Assembly: GCA_030147805.1 (NCBI GenBank)
Contig: JASBUR010000052.1
Location: forward strand, 1-58,574
Source: Sphingomonadaceae bacterium
Lineage (GTDB): Bacteria > Pseudomonadota > Alphaproteobacteria > Sphingomonadales > Sphingomonadaceae
DNA length: 58,574 nucleotides
Reading direction: 5' to 3'
The stretch's first letter is position 1. Each line of letters opens with the position of its first letter. The notes under the pieces were generated by a model. The model had not been told where the DNA came from. It saw nothing but the letters and a program-made list of their open reading frames with translations, and ran no database searches. The translations under genes were made by a program, and so were the position numbers. Shown one piece after another: positions 26,728-35,691 of this stretch.

Positions 26728-27266
26728 CGGTCCTCCAGCATCGCGGCGAGCGCCTGAACGGTGCGCCAGTTGCGCGCGGTCACCGGCGAGCCCGCGGCCT
26801 TGTCGAACAGCGCCGGCGTCAGCTTCGAGGTGCCGACGCTCTCGCCGAAGTCGCACCACAGCGTGCCGTCCTTGACGGCGAGCCGTTCGGCCGCCGCGGC
26901 GCGCGCCTGCAAAGCTGCGGCCGCGCCGTCAGCCAGCGGGCGAGCCGACAGGCAGATGTGGAGGAGGTTGGGCCGGCCGGCCTCGGCGTCGGGAAAGGGG
27001 CTCCCGGCGGCATAGCTCCGCCACTGCGTCGCGGTGCGCAGGATCACGGGGACGTCGAGTTCGAACCGCCGGGCGATCAGCGCCTTGAGGCGGGCGGCGA
27101 GCACATCGGCGCCGTCGGTCGACGACAGAATGATGTTGCCGCTCTGGATATAGGTCTTCACCTCGCCGAGGCCGTCCGCGGCGCAATGCGCGCGAAGCTC
27201 GGCCATCGGCAGCTTGCGCGTCGCGCCGACGTTGATGCCGCGGATCAGCGCGACATAGGTCGTCAC
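26724..27266 (-). CDS. DUF1697 protein
   Basis: 180 residues. TYVALIRGINVGATRKLPMAELR and VKTYIQSGNIILSS are diagnostic of DUF1697, a family of unknown function. No signal peptide. Coupled at both ends by 4-base overlaps, upstream to argC and downstream to the GNAT gene. Confidence 0.9.
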   Translation of the reverse strand: MTTYVALIRGINVGATRKLPMAELRAHCAADGLGEVKTYIQSGNIILSSTDGADVLAARLKALIARRFELDVPVILRTATQWRSYAAGSPFPDAEAGRPNLLHICLSARPLADGAAAALQARAAAAERLAVKDGTLWCDFGESVGTSKLTPALFDKAAGSPVTARNWRTVQALAAMLEDR

Positions 27267-28306
27267 GGGAACAGCGGCGCCTGTTCGAGCCCCATCGTCT
27301 CGGGCAGCCCGAACATCAGGTTCATATTCTGGATTGCCTGGCCCGACGAGCCCTTCACCAGATTGTCGATCGCGACGATGACGATCGCGCGGCCGGGCAC
27401 GCGGTCGGCGAAGACGTTCAGGACGACATGGTTCGATCCGCGCACCATCCGCGTCGCCGGGGCGACGCCGTCGGGCAGCAGGTGGACGAAGGGCTCGTCG
27501 GCGTAGCGCGCTTCGAAAGCGGCGCGCAGGTTGGCGGCGCTGCGGCCCTCGGCGAGGTCGACGATGATCGTCTCGAGTTCGCCGCGGTTCATCGGCACGA
27601 GGTGGGGCGTGAAGCTCACCGTCACCGCGCGTCCGGCGCGCCGGCCGAGCTCCTGCTCGATCTCGGGCATGTGGCGGTGGCGGCCGATGCCATAGGGATG
27701 CACCGCCTCGGCGACCTCGGCGAACAGATTGGCTTCCTTGAGGCCGCGGCCGGCGCCCGAAACGCCCGACAGCGCATTGATGGTGATGCGGTCGGCCGAA
27801 ATGAGCCCGGCTTCGACGAGCGGCAGCAGCGCGAGCAGCGCCGCGGTCGGATAGCAGCCGGGGCAGGCGGCGATCCGTGCGGCGGGCAGCGCGTCGCGCG
27901 CGAATTCGGTGAGGCCATAGACCGCCTCGGGCAGCAGCGCCGGCGCCGGATGCGCCACGCCGTACCAGTCGGCGTAGGTCGCGGCGTTCTTAAGACGAAA
28001 ATCGGCGGACAGATCGACGATGCGCGGCCCCTCGATGACGCTCAGCAGCTCGGCCGACGCGGCGTGCGGCAGGCAGCCGAACACCACGTCGATGCCGGCC
28101 CAGTCGATATCCTCGGCCCTGCACAGCCGCGGCAGCGCCGGATAGGGCGCGAAGTGCGGCCAGACTTCGGCCATCGTCTGCCCGGCCTTGGCGTTCGCCG
28201 ACAGCGCGGCGATCTCGACGCGCGGGTGCGTCAGCGCGAGACGGACGAGATCGGCCCCGGTGTAGCCCGAGGCGCCGAGGACGGCGATGCGAAGCGGCGT
28301 GGTCAT
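27263..28306 (-). CDS. argC: N-acetyl-gamma-glutamyl-phosphate reductase
   Basis: Third step of arginine synthesis. 347 residues: NADP-binding VLGASGYTGADLVRL at the start, the catalytic Cys151 in ACPGCYPTAALL, and the NALSGVSGAGRGLKE and GRHRHMPEIEQEL (His) motifs. This is the type 1 ArgC by length. It heads a five-gene coupled operon with DUF1697, GNAT, gamma-CA-like and GFA genes, whose relation to arginine is unknown. No other arg gene is in the window. Confidence 0.95.
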   Translation of the reverse strand: MTTPLRIAVLGASGYTGADLVRLALTHPRVEIAALSANAKAGQTMAEVWPHFAPYPALPRLCRAEDIDWAGIDVVFGCLPHAASAELLSVIEGPRIVDLSADFRLKNAATYADWYGVAHPAPALLPEAVYGLTEFARDALPAARIAACPGCYPTAALLALLPLVEAGLISADRITINALSGVSGAGRGLKEANLFAEVAEAVHPYGIGRHRHMPEIEQELGRRAGRAVTVSFTPHLVPMNRGELETIIVDLAEGRSAANLRAAFEARYADEPFVHLLPDGVAPATRMVRGSNHVVLNVFADRVPGRAIVIVAIDNLVKGSSGQAIQNMNLMFGLPETMGLEQAPLFP

Positions 28307-28385
28307 CGCCGCCGATTAGGGCAAGCCGCGCTTTCGCGCCAGTAGGTCGCTCGCCCCATCGCCGCGCCCCGCCGCCGCGCCGGGG

Positions 28386-28985
28386 TCAGCCGGCGTATTT
28401 GACCGAACAGCCATAAGGCTTCGACGACGCCGTCTGCACCGCGCGCTTGGCCTTGAGGTCGGCGAGCGCTGCGGTGACATAATTCTTCGCGGTCTTGATG
28501 TCGGCGACGTCGGCGGTCGGCGTGTCGTCGATTCCACCCATGTAGACGAGCTTGCCCGCCGGATCGACGATATACATGTGCGGCGTGGTTTTCGCGGCAT
28601 AGGCGCGGCCGACGTCGCCCTTGGCGTCGAGCAGGTAGGCGGTCGGCGCCGCGCCCTTGGCCTTGACGATCGCGTTGGCGCCGGCGCCGTCGACATGGCC
28701 CTGCTTGCCGGGCGCGCCCGAATTGACCGTCAGCCAGACGACACCGTCCTTGGCGGCGGCCTTCTGCAGCGCCTGCATGTTGCCGGCATAATGTTTCTTC
28801 ACGAACGGGCATTCGGCGTTGGTCCATTCGAGCACGACCGTCTTGCCCTTGAAGTCGGCGAGGCTGCGCGCCTTGCCGTTGCTGTCGGTCAGGCGGAAGG
28901 CGGGCGCCGGCTGGCCGACCTGCGGTGCAGCGAGCGCGGGCGCGGCGAGAGCGACGACCGTGGCAAACGCGAGAGCTTTGAGCAT
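28386..28985 (-). CDS. periplasmic redoxin/thioredoxin-fold protein with one active-site Cys
   Basis: 199 residues with a signal peptide (about 1-19). The thioredoxin fold is shown by VGQPAPAFRLTDSNG, VVLEWTNAECPFVKKHY and TTPHMYIVDPAGKLVYMG. The active-site segment ECPFVKK has a single Cys rather than CxxC, so peroxidase-like or one-Cys chemistry is more likely than disulfide exchange. A lone Cys near the C-terminus (YGCSVKYAG) could be resolving. GAGGAGG precedes the start. It is 14 bases downstream of dsbD and probably receives electrons from it. Confidence 0.85.
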   Translation of the reverse strand: MLKALAFATVVALAAPALAAPQVGQPAPAFRLTDSNGKARSLADFKGKTVVLEWTNAECPFVKKHYAGNMQALQKAAAKDGVVWLTVNSGAPGKQGHVDGAGANAIVKAKGAAPTAYLLDAKGDVGRAYAAKTTPHMYIVDPAGKLVYMGGIDDTPTADVADIKTAKNYVTAALADLKAKRAVQTASSKPYGCSVKYAG

Positions 28986-28999
28986 GACTTCCTCCTCCT

Positions 29000-31075
29000 T
29001 CAGGCAACAAGACCGGTGAGCCGGTCGACGGTCAGGATCTGCGGCAGCTCCTCGACCGTGCCGTCGGCACGGTAGAAGAGGTAGAGCGGGATGCCGTTGC
29101 GGCCGCGGCTTTCGAGGAATTGCGCGATCACCGGGTCGGCATTGGTCCAGTCGCCGACCAGCGTGGTGACGCCCGCCTTCTCGAAGGCGGCGGCGACGTC
29201 GGCGCTGCCGAGCGCGCCGCGCTCGTTGACCTTGCAGGTGATGCACCAGTCGGCGGTGAAATAGACGAAGGTCGGGGTCTTCGACGCGGTGAGCGCCGCC
29301 AGCTTCTCGGGCGAGAAGCGCTGTGCCGCCAGCGTGCCGTCTTCCGCCGGCGCCGCCTGCGTCTGCGCGACGGGCGTCACCAGCAGCACCGCGAGCAGCG
29401 ATGCGACGGCAAGGCCGAGCGGCGCCACGGCAGGGCGCTCGCCCCCCTGACGCCGGCCGAACCACCAGAGCGCCAGCCCGAGCGCCAGCGCGGCGGCGAG
29501 GCCGAGCGTCATGCCGGTGACCCCCGCCTGCCGCCCGAGCACCCAGGCCAGGCCGAGTGCGGTCAGGAACATCGGGATCGACAGGAGGCGGCGGAACTTG
29601 TCCATCCAGGCGCCGGGCCGGGGCAGCCGGCGGCGCAGCGCGGGCACGAAGCCGAGCGCGAGGAAGGGGAGCGCGAGGCCGAAGCCGAGGCCGGCGAATA
29701 CCGCCAGCCCGGCGGCGGGTGGCAGCGCGATCGCGGCGCCGAGCGCCAGCCCCATGAACGGCCCGGTGCAGGGCGTGGCGACGAAGGCGGCGAGTACGCC
29801 CGTCCAGAAGGCGCCGCCGGCGCCCCCCTTGGCGGCGAGCGCCCCGCCGGCACCGCGCCCCGCGACGTCGATCTCGTAGAGGCCGGCGAGATTGAGGCCG
29901 ATCGCCACCATCAGCAGGAACAGGAAGGCGATGACGCGCGGATCCTGCAGCTGGAAGGCCCAGCCGACGTTGGCGCCGGCGGCGCGCAGCAGCAGGATCA
30001 GCGCGCCGAGCGCGAGACAGGTCAGGATGATGCCCGCGGTATAGGCGAGCGCCTCGCGCCGCGCGTCGGCCTCGGAGGCCCCGCCGCGTGCGAGGCTCAG
30101 CGCCTTCAGGCTGAGGATCGGGAAGACGCAGGGCATGATGTTGAGCAGCAGGCCGCCGGCGACGGCCGCGAGCAGCGCGAGCGTCGCGGTTTGCCAGCCC
30201 ATGCCGCCGTCGCTGCCCGCCGCGGCGGCAGGAGCGATCGCCGCGGCGCTGGCGGGTACATCGCCCGGCGCGGCGGTGATCTCGAACGACAGCGGCTCGT
30301 CATAGCCCTCGACGTCGAGCTTGAGTACACCGGGGACCTGCGCCAGGTCGCGCGCGCTCTCGGCCGCGGTTTCGAGCCGCAGCGTGTCGCCGGCGATGCC
30401 GAGCGTCTGCGGCGCCGCATAGCCGATCGCGCCCTCGACCGCCGGGAAGAAATAGCCGCCGCGGACCTTGGCGGCCTGCGCGAACGGCACCGCGAGCACG
30501 AAGCGGTCGCCGACGAAGCTGAAGCGGGCGGGCCAGTCGACCGGCTTGGGCAGCGCCGCGCGCGCCTTCGCGAACGCGGCGGCTCGGGCCGGATCCGGCG
30601 TGCCGTCGCCGGTAACGAGGTCGAGCTTCAGCGTGGCGCCCTCGGGCACGCAGATCTCGTCGTCGCAGACCAGCCAGTCGAACTTCGCCGTGATCGGGAA
30701 CGGCGTCCCGGCCGCCAGCCCGGCCGGAACCGTCACATCGACCAGCAGCACATTCTCGTGCGCGTAGACGTAGTTCATCAAGCCGGACACCACGAAGGTC
30801 TCGGGCGTCGGATAGCGAAGCTCGCCGGCGCTCGCGCCGGCGGGAAGCGTCCAGACCGCGCGCGTCGGCGCGCCGGCGTCGCCGGGGTTGAGCCAATAGG
30901 TGTGCCAGCTGGGTTTGGGCGAGGTGACGAAGCCGAGGGTGAGCGTGCGGCCCGGCGCGGGCGTCGCTGTCTCGGCGATCAGTTCGACGCTCGTATGCTC
31001 GAGCTGCGCCGACGATTGCGCCGCGGCGGCGGTCGGCAGCAGGAGGAGGGCGAGCGCGGCGAGCCAATGGAGCAT
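29000..31075 (-). CDS. dsbD: thiol:disulfide interchange protein DsbD-like
   Basis: 691 residues. After a signal peptide (about 1-20) comes a periplasmic domain (about 20-275) with VCDDEICVPEG. A CcdA-like region of about eight helices (about 295-545) has the two membrane Cys in IMPCVFPIL and ATPCTGPFMG. The C-terminal thioredoxin domain has DWCITCK. It carries electrons from cytoplasmic thioredoxin to periplasmic partners. I chose the start at 31075 because the signal peptide begins there, though its ribosome binding site is weak. 248 bases of presumptive promoter space separate it from the divergent kinase gene, with no gene seen in them. Confidence 0.9.
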   Translation of the reverse strand: MLHWLAALALLLLPTAAAAQSSAQLEHTSVELIAETATPAPGRTLTLGFVTSPKPSWHTYWLNPGDAGAPTRAVWTLPAGASAGELRYPTPETFVVSGLMNYVYAHENVLLVDVTVPAGLAAGTPFPITAKFDWLVCDDEICVPEGATLKLDLVTGDGTPDPARAAAFAKARAALPKPVDWPARFSFVGDRFVLAVPFAQAAKVRGGYFFPAVEGAIGYAAPQTLGIAGDTLRLETAAESARDLAQVPGVLKLDVEGYDEPLSFEITAAPGDVPASAAAIAPAAAAGSDGGMGWQTATLALLAAVAGGLLLNIMPCVFPILSLKALSLARGGASEADARREALAYTAGIILTCLALGALILLLRAAGANVGWAFQLQDPRVIAFLFLLMVAIGLNLAGLYEIDVAGRGAGGALAAKGGAGGAFWTGVLAAFVATPCTGPFMGLALGAAIALPPAAGLAVFAGLGFGLALPFLALGFVPALRRRLPRPGAWMDKFRRLLSIPMFLTALGLAWVLGRQAGVTGMTLGLAAALALGLALWWFGRRQGGERPAVAPLGLAVASLLAVLLVTPVAQTQAAPAEDGTLAAQRFSPEKLAALTASKTPTFVYFTADWCITCKVNERGALGSADVAAAFEKAGVTTLVGDWTNADPVIAQFLESRGRNGIPLYLFYRADGTVEELPQILTVDRLTGLVA

Positions 31076-31323
31076 GGCCGCGCTTATAGCTGCCGCGCGC
31101 CCCGGCTCAAATGGGACAGGCTGGCACGGAGGCTCGACCGTCTCCGTGGCCGGCGAGGCGAGCAGTGCGGTAACGCTGAACAACGTGGGCATGTCGGCGG
31201 CTTTCACCTGGTGGACGCTTTGTGCGCCGCCGCGTCAATCGGCGGAAGTGCCGAAGGTCGCGAGCCGGCAACATGACTTTCGGCCTATGGTGAGCCGGCG
31301 GGCGCTGTGGCAGCATCGCGCGC

Positions 31324-32472
31324 ATGGCCCGCTATTTCAGAGACCAACGCCATTGGCTGTTCTGCGTCGCCGCGCTGGCGGTCTGGGTGGCGCAGGGCTG
31401 GCCGGTGCTCGAGGCGCTCTCGGCCGGAACGCCGATCCGCGGCGAGCCGGTATCGCCGCTATGGCTGGTGCCCTTCCTGCTGTTCGGCGCAACGGTGGCC
31501 GGCGCGATGGTGCTGCGGCTGCCGCCGGCGCTGCACTGGGCGCTGCTGTCGATCGAGGTCGCCGCGGTCGCGGCGATGGCCAACATCGTGCAGTGGGCGG
31601 GGATGTCGCCCTTCCTGATCATCGTCGCGTGGCAGGTCGGATTCGCTACCACGCCGGCCAGGGCGTTCGGCTGGGTCATCGGGCAGACGCTGGTGGTCGT
31701 CGCCGCGCTGGCGCTGACGCTCAATCCCGACCTGTGCTGGGTCATCACGAAGTCGCTGGCCTTCCAGCTGCTGCTCGTCTTCACCGCGCAGGCGGTGTGC
31801 CGCGAGGTGGAGACGGCGCGCGCCCTGGCCGAGACCAACCGCGAGCTCCAGTCCGCGCAGGCGCTCATCGCCACCACCGTCCGCGACGCCGAACGGCTGC
31901 GCATATCGCGCGAGCTGCACGACGCCTGGGGACATGAGCTGACCGCACTCGGGCTGCAGCTCGAGATCGCCAGCCATGTCACCGGATCGGGCCGGGCGAA
32001 CGACCATGTCATGCAGGCCAAGGGCCTGGCGCGCTCGCTGCTCGCCAAGGTCCGCGATGTCGTTTCCACGCTGCGCGAAGCGGAGCGCTGCGACCTCAGG
32101 GACGCGCTGGAGACGCTGGCGCGGAGCGTTCCGGCGCCGGCGATCCATGTGGACATCGCGCCGGGCGTGCAGGTCGGCGCCGAACAGGCGCATGCGCTGA
32201 TCCGCTGCGCGCAGGAGGCGATCACCAACGCCATCAAACATTCCGGAGCCGCCAACCTGTGGCTGGGCGTCACCGCCGACGCTGGCGGGATCCGCCTGGT
32301 CGCGCGCAACGATGGCAATCCGCGACGCAGCGCTGACGCGTCCGGAAACGGGCTTCTCGGCATGCGCGAGCGGATCGAGCATCTCGGCGGTCGGCTGGCG
32401 GTTCGCATGGACGCAGGCATCGGCTTCACCGTCGACGCCTGGTTGCCGGCGAGAACGCCGCGCGCCGCATGA
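31324..32472 (+). CDS. sensor histidine kinase, DesK/NarX-type
   Basis: 382 residues. The first 160 hold about five hydrophobic membrane segments with no large periplasmic domain, so it may sense membrane state or an internal signal. The HisKA_3 helix has ERLRISRELHDAWGHELTALG with His199, then an HATPase domain with EAITNAIKHSG (N box) and GNGLLGMRERIEHLGG (G box). The end overlaps the response regulator gene by 4 bases, so the two form a pair. The target genes are not evident. Confidence 0.9.
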   Translation: MARYFRDQRHWLFCVAALAVWVAQGWPVLEALSAGTPIRGEPVSPLWLVPFLLFGATVAGAMVLRLPPALHWALLSIEVAAVAAMANIVQWAGMSPFLIIVAWQVGFATTPARAFGWVIGQTLVVVAALALTLNPDLCWVITKSLAFQLLLVFTAQAVCREVETARALAETNRELQSAQALIATTVRDAERLRISRELHDAWGHELTALGLQLEIASHVTGSGRANDHVMQAKGLARSLLAKVRDVVSTLREAERCDLRDALETLARSVPAPAIHVDIAPGVQVGAEQAHALIRCAQEAITNAIKHSGAANLWLGVTADAGGIRLVARNDGNPRRSADASGNGLLGMRERIEHLGGRLAVRMDAGIGFTVDAWLPARTPRAA

Positions 32473-33113
32473 TCCGAGTGGTCCTCGTCGACGACCAGAC
32501 GCTCGTCCGCCAGGGGGTGCGCGGGCTGCTCGATCTGGTCCCCGATATCGAGGTGGTGGGCGAGGCGAGCGACGGGGCCGAGGCGCTGGCGACGGTGCCG
32601 GCGCTCAAGCCCGACGTATTGCTCCTCGACATCCGCATGCCGCGGCTCGACGGCATCGGCGTGCTCGAGGCGCTGCGGCGCGCCGGTGCGCTGCCGCCCA
32701 CGCTGGTGCTGACGACGTTCGACGACGGCGATGCGGCGATCGCGGCGATCAAGGCCGGTGCGAAGGGGCTGATGCTCAAGGATGTCTCGCTCGAGGACCT
32801 GGCGCAGGCGATCCGCGCGCTCGCCGACGATCGCACCGCGTTCCAGCCGGCGCTGACCGAAAGCCTGATGGCGGCGCTGCAGCGCGGCCCCTCAGTCGCA
32901 TCCGACAGCCATGTCGGCGAGGCGCTGACGGCGCGCGAGAAGGAAGTGCTGCACCTGATCTGCGCGGGCTACAGCAACAGGGAAATCGCCGACCTGCTGG
33001 CGCTGGCCGAGGGGACGGTGAAGAATCACGTGTCGAACCTGCTGCTCAAGCTCGATGCGCGCGACCGGACGCAGGCGGCGCTCAAGGCCTTGCAGCAGGG
33101 ACAGCTGGGGTAG
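32469..33113 (+). CDS. NarL/LuxR-type response regulator
   Basis: 214 residues. Receiver domain (1-120) with VVLVDDQ acidic pair, Asp54 in LLLDIRMP as phosphorylation site, and the Lys in LMLKD. The LuxR-type helix-turn-helix (about 145-205) reads LTAREKEVLHLICAGYSNREIADLLALAEGTVKNHVSNLLLKL. Partner of the kinase just upstream. A strong terminator follows 5 bases after the stop. Confidence 0.93.
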   Translation: MIRVVLVDDQTLVRQGVRGLLDLVPDIEVVGEASDGAEALATVPALKPDVLLLDIRMPRLDGIGVLEALRRAGALPPTLVLTTFDDGDAAIAAIKAGAKGLMLKDVSLEDLAQAIRALADDRTAFQPALTESLMAALQRGPSVASDSHVGEALTAREKEVLHLICAGYSNREIADLLALAEGTVKNHVSNLLLKLDARDRTQAALKALQQGQLG

Positions 33114-33118
33114 ACAGC

Positions 33119-33156
33119 AAAGGGGCCGGCGGATCGCTCCGCCGGCCCCTTCTTTT
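33119..33156. terminator. bidirectional intrinsic terminator between response regulator and rpsI
   Basis: Stem AAGGGGCCGGCGGA (33120-33133) pairs with TCCGCCGGCCCCTT (33138-33151) around TCGC. CTTTT follows on the plus strand, and an A-rich stretch before it gives a T-run on the minus strand. It can end both the two-component transcript and, read leftward, the rplM-rpsI transcript 20 bases beyond rpsI. Confidence 0.85.
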
Positions 33157-33175
33157 CGGGACGAGCCCAGTTGGT

Positions 33176-33688
33176 TTAGCGCTTCGAGAACTGGAAGCTG
33201 CGGCGGGCCTTGGCGCGGCCGTACTTCTTGCGCTCGACGACGCGCGGATCGCGCGTCAGGAACCCGGCGTGCTTGACGACGGTGCGGAGCGCCGGCTCGT
33301 AGCGGGTGAGCGCCTGGGCGATGCCATGCTTCACCGCGCCGGCCTGGCCCGACAGACCGCCGCCCGAAACGGTGGCGATCACGTCATACTGGCCCATGCG
33401 GTCGGCGATATCGAACGGCTGGTTGATCACGAGACGCAGCGTCGGGCGGGCGAAATAGACCGCCTGGTCGCGACCGTTGACGATGATCTGGCCGGTGCCG
33501 GGCTTGACCCAGACGCGGGCGACCGCGTCCTTGCGCTTGCCGGTGGCATAGGCGCGGCCCTGTGCGTCGATCTGCTGCTCGCGCAGCGGCGCGGTCGAGA
33601 CCGGGGCGCCGGCGTTGCTGCCGACCGGCGCGCCGTCGGCGTCCTGCATCGTCGCGAGATCGCTCAGCGACTGACGATTGTCCTCCAT
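33176..33688 (-). CDS. rpsI: 30S ribosomal protein S9
   Basis: 170 residues. The last 128 are standard S9: [21 protein letters not shown] to the C-terminal [17 protein letters not shown], whose tail reaches the P-site tRNA. The first about 45 residues ([20 protein letters not shown] and on) are an acidic, probably disordered extension absent from E. coli. The start is fixed by GGAGGACAAT-like upstream sequence and by TAATG coupling to rplM. An alternative internal start is not excluded. Confidence 0.96.
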   Translation of the reverse strand: MEDNRQSLSDLATMQDADGAPVGSNAGAPVSTAPLREQQIDAQGRAYATGKRKDAVARVWVKPGTGQIIVNGRDQAVYFARPTLRLVINQPFDIADRMGQYDVIATVSGGGLSGQAGAVKHGIAQALTRYEPALRTVVKHAGFLTRDPRVVERKKYGRAKARRSFQFSKR

Positions 33689-34155
33689 TAGGCACCCACC
33701 TTGTTCTTGCGGTTCATGCCGGCGACGTCGAGAACCTCGGGGTTCTGCGCGACGTGCGGATGCTCGGTTCCCTTGAAGATGCGCAGGTTGCGCATCTGCT
33801 GGCGGCCGAGCGGGCCGCGCGGGACCATGCGCTCGACGGCCTTCTCGAGCACGCGCTCGGGGAAGCGGCCCTCGAGGACCTTGTCGGCGCGCACTTCCTT
33901 GATGCCGCCCGGATAGCCGGTGTGGCGATAGTAGAGCTTCTGCGTCAGCTTGCGACCGGTGAAGCGCACCTTGTCCGCGTTGATGACGATGATGTTGTCG
34001 CCGCAATCGACGTGCGGGGTATAGATGGCCTTGTGCTTGCCACGCAGACGGTTGGCGATGATCGAGGCCAGCCGGCCGACGACGAGATTCTCGGCGTCGA
34101 TCAGCAGCCACTTCTTCTCAACCTCGGCGGGCTTCGCCGATACGGTCGTTTTCAT
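33688..34155 (-). CDS. rplM: 50S ribosomal protein L13
   Basis: 155 residues with [29 protein letters not shown], the [20 protein letters not shown] core and [25 protein letters not shown], all standard for L13. First gene of the rplM-rpsI operon, with a one-base stop-start overlap. GAGGACA gives the ribosome binding site. A good promoter lies about 60 bases upstream. Confidence 0.97.
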   Translation of the reverse strand: MKTTVSAKPAEVEKKWLLIDAENLVVGRLASIIANRLRGKHKAIYTPHVDCGDNIIVINADKVRFTGRKLTQKLYYRHTGYPGGIKEVRADKVLEGRFPERVLEKAVERMVPRGPLGRQQMRNLRIFKGTEHPHVAQNPEVLDVAGMNRKNKVGA

Positions 34156-34210
34156 GTTGTCCTCATCGGAAACGAAAACCGGCGGGCCATAGGCACGCCG
34201 GAACGGGCGC

Positions 34211-34239
34211 TATATGACGGCGGAGGCGGCAGGGGTCAA
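34211..34239 (-). promoter_or_regulatory. predicted rplM-rpsI promoter
   Basis: On the minus strand TTGACC (34234-34239) and CATATA (34211-34216) are 17 bases apart, a close match to a housekeeping promoter, about 55 bases before the rplM start. Confidence 0.5.
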
Positions 34240-34271
34240 GGAAAACCGCGCTTTTGGGCGGTGGTATCATG

Positions 34272-34589
34272 TTACCGCAGCTGGGTGGCAACCCACTCGG
34301 CATAGGGCGGATGCACGGTCTCGATCGGCCACACGGCGATTGCCGGGACGTCGTAGCTGTGCAGTTCGGCGAGACGCGCGACCAGCGCCTCCGCATGCGA
34401 TGCTGCGGTCTTCAGGATCGCCGCCTGTTCGACCGCGGTCTCGACGCGGCCGTTCCAGCGATAGATCGAGGTGGTGACCCCCAGGATGTTGATGCAGGCG
34501 GCCAGCCGCTCGTCGATCACCGCACGGCCGATGCGTTCGGCCTCGGCGGCATCGGCGAAGGTGACGTAGACGCTGACCAGCGCGCTCAT
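34272..34589 (-). CDS. cutA: divalent-cation tolerance protein CutA
   Basis: 105 residues with the CutA1 trimer pattern: VSVYVTFADAAEAERIGRAV, LAACINILGVTTSIYRWNG and ETAVEQAAILKTAASH. The physiological role is unclear despite the name. The start overlaps the stop of ctaA by 4 bases, so the two are cotranscribed. Confidence 0.93.
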   Translation of the reverse strand: MSALVSVYVTFADAAEAERIGRAVIDERLAACINILGVTTSIYRWNGRVETAVEQAAILKTAASHAEALVARLAELHSYDVPAIAVWPIETVHPPYAEWVATQLR

Positions 34590-35617
34590 GCTGGCCGCCG
34601 CGTCGCCCAGTGCGCCGCCCACACCGTGGCGGCGAGCAGCAGCGCCGCGCCGGCCTGGTGGGCGACGCCGAGCCAGATCGCGACCCCCGACAGCAAGGTT
34701 GCGACGCCGAGCCCGAACTGCAGCAGCACCGCCGCACCGAGCGCCAGCGCGCGACGGCCCGCCCCGGCGCGCCACAATCTGGCGGCGACGTGCAGCGCGA
34801 ACAGCGCGACGACGATCGCCAGCGTGCGGTGGACGAACTGTGCCGCGACCGGGTCATTGGCGAGGTTGGCGATCGCCTGGCGCGCGACCTCGGCGACGTG
34901 CGGCGGCATGAAGCTGTCGCCCATCAACGGCCAGGTGTTGAAGGCGTAGCCGCCGTCGAGACCCGCGACGAAGGCGCCCCAGACGATCTGGACGAACAAC
35001 AGAGGTATGAAGAAGGGCACCCAGCCCGACGGCCGTGGCGCGACGGGTGCGTCGCCCCGCCGCAGGTCGAGCGCGGTCCAGATCAGTGCGGCGAAGATGA
35101 CGAGCGCCAGCGTGAGGTGCGTCGCGAGCCGGTCGTGCGCGACGTCGGGCCGGTCGACGAGACCCGACGCTACCATCCACCAGCCGATGAAGCCCTGGAG
35201 GCCGCCGAGGCCGAGCAGCAGCAGCAGCCGCGGCCCATAGCCCTGCGGGATCGCACGGCGCAGCGCGAACCAGGCGAGCGGCACCGCAAAGGCGAGGCCG
35301 ATCAACCGGCCGAGCACGCGGTGCAGATACTCCCAGAAATAGATCGCCTTGAACTCGCCGAGGCTCATGCCGCGATTGATCTTCTGATATTCGGGATAGG
35401 CCTTGTACGCGTCGAATTCGGCCTGCCACTGCGCCTCGTCGAGGGGCGGGACGATGCCGCTGACCGGCTCCCACCTGACCATCGACAGCCCCGATTCGGT
35501 CAGCCGGGTGATCCCCCCGACCACGACCATCAGAAACACGAGCGCCGCCACGGCGAGCAGCCAGGCGGCGAGGGAGCGCGGGCGGGCGCGCGGCGTGTCG
35601 AAAGCGAGCGTAGCCAT
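34586..35617 (-). CDS. ctaA: heme A synthase
   Basis: 343 residues of the COX15/CtaA family with eight hydrophobic segments. GGITRLTESGLSMVRWEPVSGIVPP is the signature after the first helix; IYFWEYLHRVLGRLIG and QFVHRTLAIVVALFALHV carry the heme-ligating His. It oxidises heme O to heme A for cytochrome oxidase. I chose the ATG at 35617 because the family N-terminus begins there (MATLAFDTPRARPR). No cytochrome oxidase genes are adjacent. Confidence 0.94.
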   Translation of the reverse strand: MATLAFDTPRARPRSLAAWLLAVAALVFLMVVVGGITRLTESGLSMVRWEPVSGIVPPLDEAQWQAEFDAYKAYPEYQKINRGMSLGEFKAIYFWEYLHRVLGRLIGLAFAVPLAWFALRRAIPQGYGPRLLLLLGLGGLQGFIGWWMVASGLVDRPDVAHDRLATHLTLALVIFAALIWTALDLRRGDAPVAPRPSGWVPFFIPLLFVQIVWGAFVAGLDGGYAFNTWPLMGDSFMPPHVAEVARQAIANLANDPVAAQFVHRTLAIVVALFALHVAARLWRAGAGRRALALGAAVLLQFGLGVATLLSGVAIWLGVAHQAGAALLLAATVWAAHWATRRPA

Positions 35618-35691
35618 GCCGCGCCTATGCCAGAGCCGCGCCGCCTGCGCCAATCGGGCAGGCGGTCGCGGTCCGGCCTAGAGTGCGACGA

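Noticed and set aside
29120..31276. A 718-codon open frame antisense to dsbD, and similar long frames antisense to gatB, mrcA, parE and rne
   Set aside because: Their translations are Arg/Gly/Ala-rich with no family signatures, and they mirror well-supported genes. At this G+C such antisense frames are expected.
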